Shown piece after piece: positions 16,051 through 17,592 of a stretch of DNA of 17,592 nucleotides (the first letter of the stretch is position 1; every line of letters starts with the position of its first letter). The notes beneath the pieces are model-generated. The model was not told the origin of the DNA and did no database searches. It saw only the letters and a list, made by a program, of their open reading frames with translations. The stretch is from Curvibacter sp. (GTDB lineage: Bacteria; Pseudomonadota; Gammaproteobacteria; Burkholderiales; Burkholderiaceae_C): contig DNQP01000124.1 in NCBI GenBank assembly GCA_003500955.1, positions 28,668 through 46,259 of the forward strand, written 5' to 3'. The position numbers and the translations under genes are program-made.

Positions 16051-17592
16051 ATGAGCAAGAACCAACTTCAAATTCTGCGGGTCCGCCATCTGCGTGGTCC
16101 CAACATCTGGACCTACCGGCCGGTGATCGAAGCCTGGCTGGACCTGGGGGAGCTGGAGGAAAAACCCTCCAACAAGATCCCGGGATTTTACGAGCGTTTG
16201 ACGGCCCTGCTGCCCGGGCTGCTGCAGCACCGCTGCGGCGTGGGCGAGATCGGCGGCTTTCTCGAGCGCCTGCGCGAGGGCACCTGGGCCGGTCATATCC
16301 TGGAACACATCTGCCTGGAGCTGCAGACCCTGGCCGGCATGGCCACGGGCTTCGGTCAGACCCGCAGCACCTCGCAGCACGGCGTGTACAAGATGGCCTT
16401 TCGCACCCGGCAGGAGGAGGTGGGCCGCGCCGCGCTGCAGGCGGGGCACGCGCTGCTGATGGCCGCCATCGAAGACCGGCCATATGACGTGGCCACCACC
16501 GTGGCCCGCCTGCGTGAACTCAACGATCGCCACTACCTGGGGCCGAGCACGGCACACATCGTGGAGGCTGCGACCGACCGCCGCATCCCGCACATCCGCC
16601 TCAACGATGGCAACCTCGTACAGCTCGGCTATGGCAGCCGTCAGCGCCGCATCTGGACCGCCGAGACCGACCAGACCAGCGCCATCGCCGAAGGCATCGC
16701 CAGCGACAAGCAGATGACCAAGGAACTGCTGGCCAACGCCGGCGTTCCCGTCCCCGAGGGTGAGGAAGTCGACAGTCCTGAGCAGGCCTGGCGCGTGGCG
16801 CAGGACATCGGCCTGCCCGTTACCGTCAAGCCCACCGATGCCAACCACGGCCGCGGCGTCTTCACCGACCTGCACACGCAAGAGGACATCGAGAAGGCCT
16901 GGCGGGCCGCCGACGCCGAGGGCAACGGCGTGCTGGTCGAAAAGTTCATCGAGGGCGATGCCCACCGCCTGCTGGTCGTAGGCCGGCGTGTGGTGGCTGC
17001 GACCAAGGGCAAGATGCAGACCGTCACGGGCGATGGCCGCTCCACCATCCTGCAGCTCATCGAAGCACAGATCAACAGCGACCCGCGCTGTGGCGACGCG
17101 GAGGAGTTCCCGCTCGAGCCGCTGATCCTGGACAAGGAGCCGATCTCCCAGCTCGAACTCGCACGGCAAGGCTACACCGGCGAGTCCGTGCCCCCGCCGG
17201 GCCAGGTGGTGCTGATCCGCCGCCACGGCGACCTGGCCTATGACGTGACGGATCTCGTGCACCCCCAGGTCGCTGCCGCCGCCGCCCTGGCCGCGCGCGT
17301 GGTGGGTCTGGACATCGCGGGCATCGACCTGGTCACGCCCGACATTGCCCGACCGCTGGCCGAGCAGGGTGGGGCCATCATCGAGGTCAACGCCGGTCCC
17401 GGCCTGCTCATGCACCTCAAGCCGGCCGAGGGCCGGCCCCGCAACGTGGGACAGGCCATCGTCGAGCACCTCTTTCCCGGTGAAGACCAGGGGCGCATCG
17501 CCATCGTCGGCATCACGGGCACACGCCACACCACGCGCATCGCGCGCCTGGTCAACTGGCTGCTGCACATCAGCGGCACCCAGGTGGGCCTG
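16051..17592 (+). CDS. cphA: Cyanophycin synthetase-like protein (3' end beyond window)
   Basis: Cyanophycin synthetase polymerises Asp and Arg into the storage polymer cyanophycin. The 514 residues present begin MSKNQLQILRVRHLRGPNIW, as in CphA N-terminal domains, and include GTWAGHILEHICLELQ. The ATP-grasp domain runs from about 210: SDKQMTKELLANAGVPVPEG, KPTDANHGRGVF and the metal-binding EVNAGPGLLMH. The Mur-ligase-like domain starts near 485, but its P-loop reads GITGTRHTT (487-495) instead of the canonical GTNGKTT, without the lysine. This suggests the second, CphA'-type paralogue often found in Burkholderiales, or a changed second active site. ATG 16000 is in frame and would add 17 residues; 16051 gives the family-like start. 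Confidence 0.88.
   Translation, partial: MSKNQLQILRVRHLRGPNIWTYRPVIEAWLDLGELEEKPSNKIPGFYERLTALLPGLLQHRCGVGEIGGFLERLREGTWAGHILEHICLELQTLAGMATGFGQTRSTSQHGVYKMAFRTRQEEVGRAALQAGHALLMAAIEDRPYDVATTVARLRELNDRHYLGPSTAHIVEAATDRRIPHIRLNDGNLVQLGYGSRQRRIWTAETDQTSAIAEGIASDKQMTKELLANAGVPVPEGEEVDSPEQAWRVAQDIGLPVTVKPTDANHGRGVFTDLHTQEDIEKAWRAADAEGNGVLVEKFIEGDAHRLLVVGRRVVAATKGKMQTVTGDGRSTILQLIEAQINSDPRCGDAEEFPLEPLILDKEPISQLELARQGYTGESVPPPGQVVLIRRHGDLAYDVTDLVHPQVAAAAALAARVVGLDIAGIDLVTPDIARPLAEQGGAIIEVNAGPGLLMHLKPAEGRPRNVGQAIVEHLFPGEDQGRIAIVGITGTRHTTRIARLVNWLLHISGTQVGL

Noticed and set aside
16003..17568. 521-codon open frame on minus, opposite the cyanophycin synthetase gene
   Set aside because: It has no motif or start signal, and the plus strand encodes a clear CphA ATP-grasp domain.

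Overview
The window is a GC-rich piece of a betaproteobacterial chromosome, most likely Burkholderiales and probably Comamonadaceae. The evidence is the gene order mutM / TPR protein / lolB / ispE / tRNA-Gln / prs / rplY / pth, a YfhL-type ferredoxin near coaD, and a cyanophycin synthetase gene divergent from an ABC transporter plus DUF1854 pair. Almost all of it is ordinary, densely packed chromosome with many 1-4 base start/stop overlaps.

Layout. (1) 1-3133, minus strand: mutM, then a dynamin-like GTPase, then the 5' part of mutY, which is cut by the window edge. Two enzymes of 8-oxoguanine repair flank a membrane-type GTPase. (2) 3184-6412, plus strand: an exported TPR protein coupled to lolB (outer-membrane lipoprotein receptor), then ispE (isoprenoid precursors) and tRNA-Gln(UUG). 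A good sigma70-like promoter for the tRNA lies inside ispE. (3) 6453-9266, plus: prs (PRPP), rplY (ribosomal protein L25), pth (peptidyl-tRNA hydrolase) and a small secreted DUF4124 protein, with clear intrinsic terminators after prs and rplY. (4) 9267-10851, minus: coaD, a histidine-phosphatase gene and a 2x[4Fe-4S] ferredoxin. (5) 10861-11132: a non-coding 272-bp element with perfect 29-bp terminal inverted repeats and two large internal hairpin arms, filling the nadA-coaD gap. (6) 11158-15903, minus: ABC transporter, DUF1854 protein, nadC and nadA, all overlapping. (7) 16051 to the end, plus: a cyanophycin synthetase-like gene, divergent from the ABC transporter and cut by the window edge.

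The most notable points are the structured MITE-like element, which seems to have landed between the coaD promoter -10 and its start codon; a recurring (G/C)ATAAT motif 6-10 bases before start codons that lack a Shine-Dalgarno sequence, suggesting leaderless or very short-leader mRNAs; the cyanophycin-linked transporter genes translationally chained to the NAD genes nadC-nadA; and a Mur-ligase P-loop in the cyanophycin synthetase that lacks the usual lysine. No phage, CRISPR array or transposase gene is visible.
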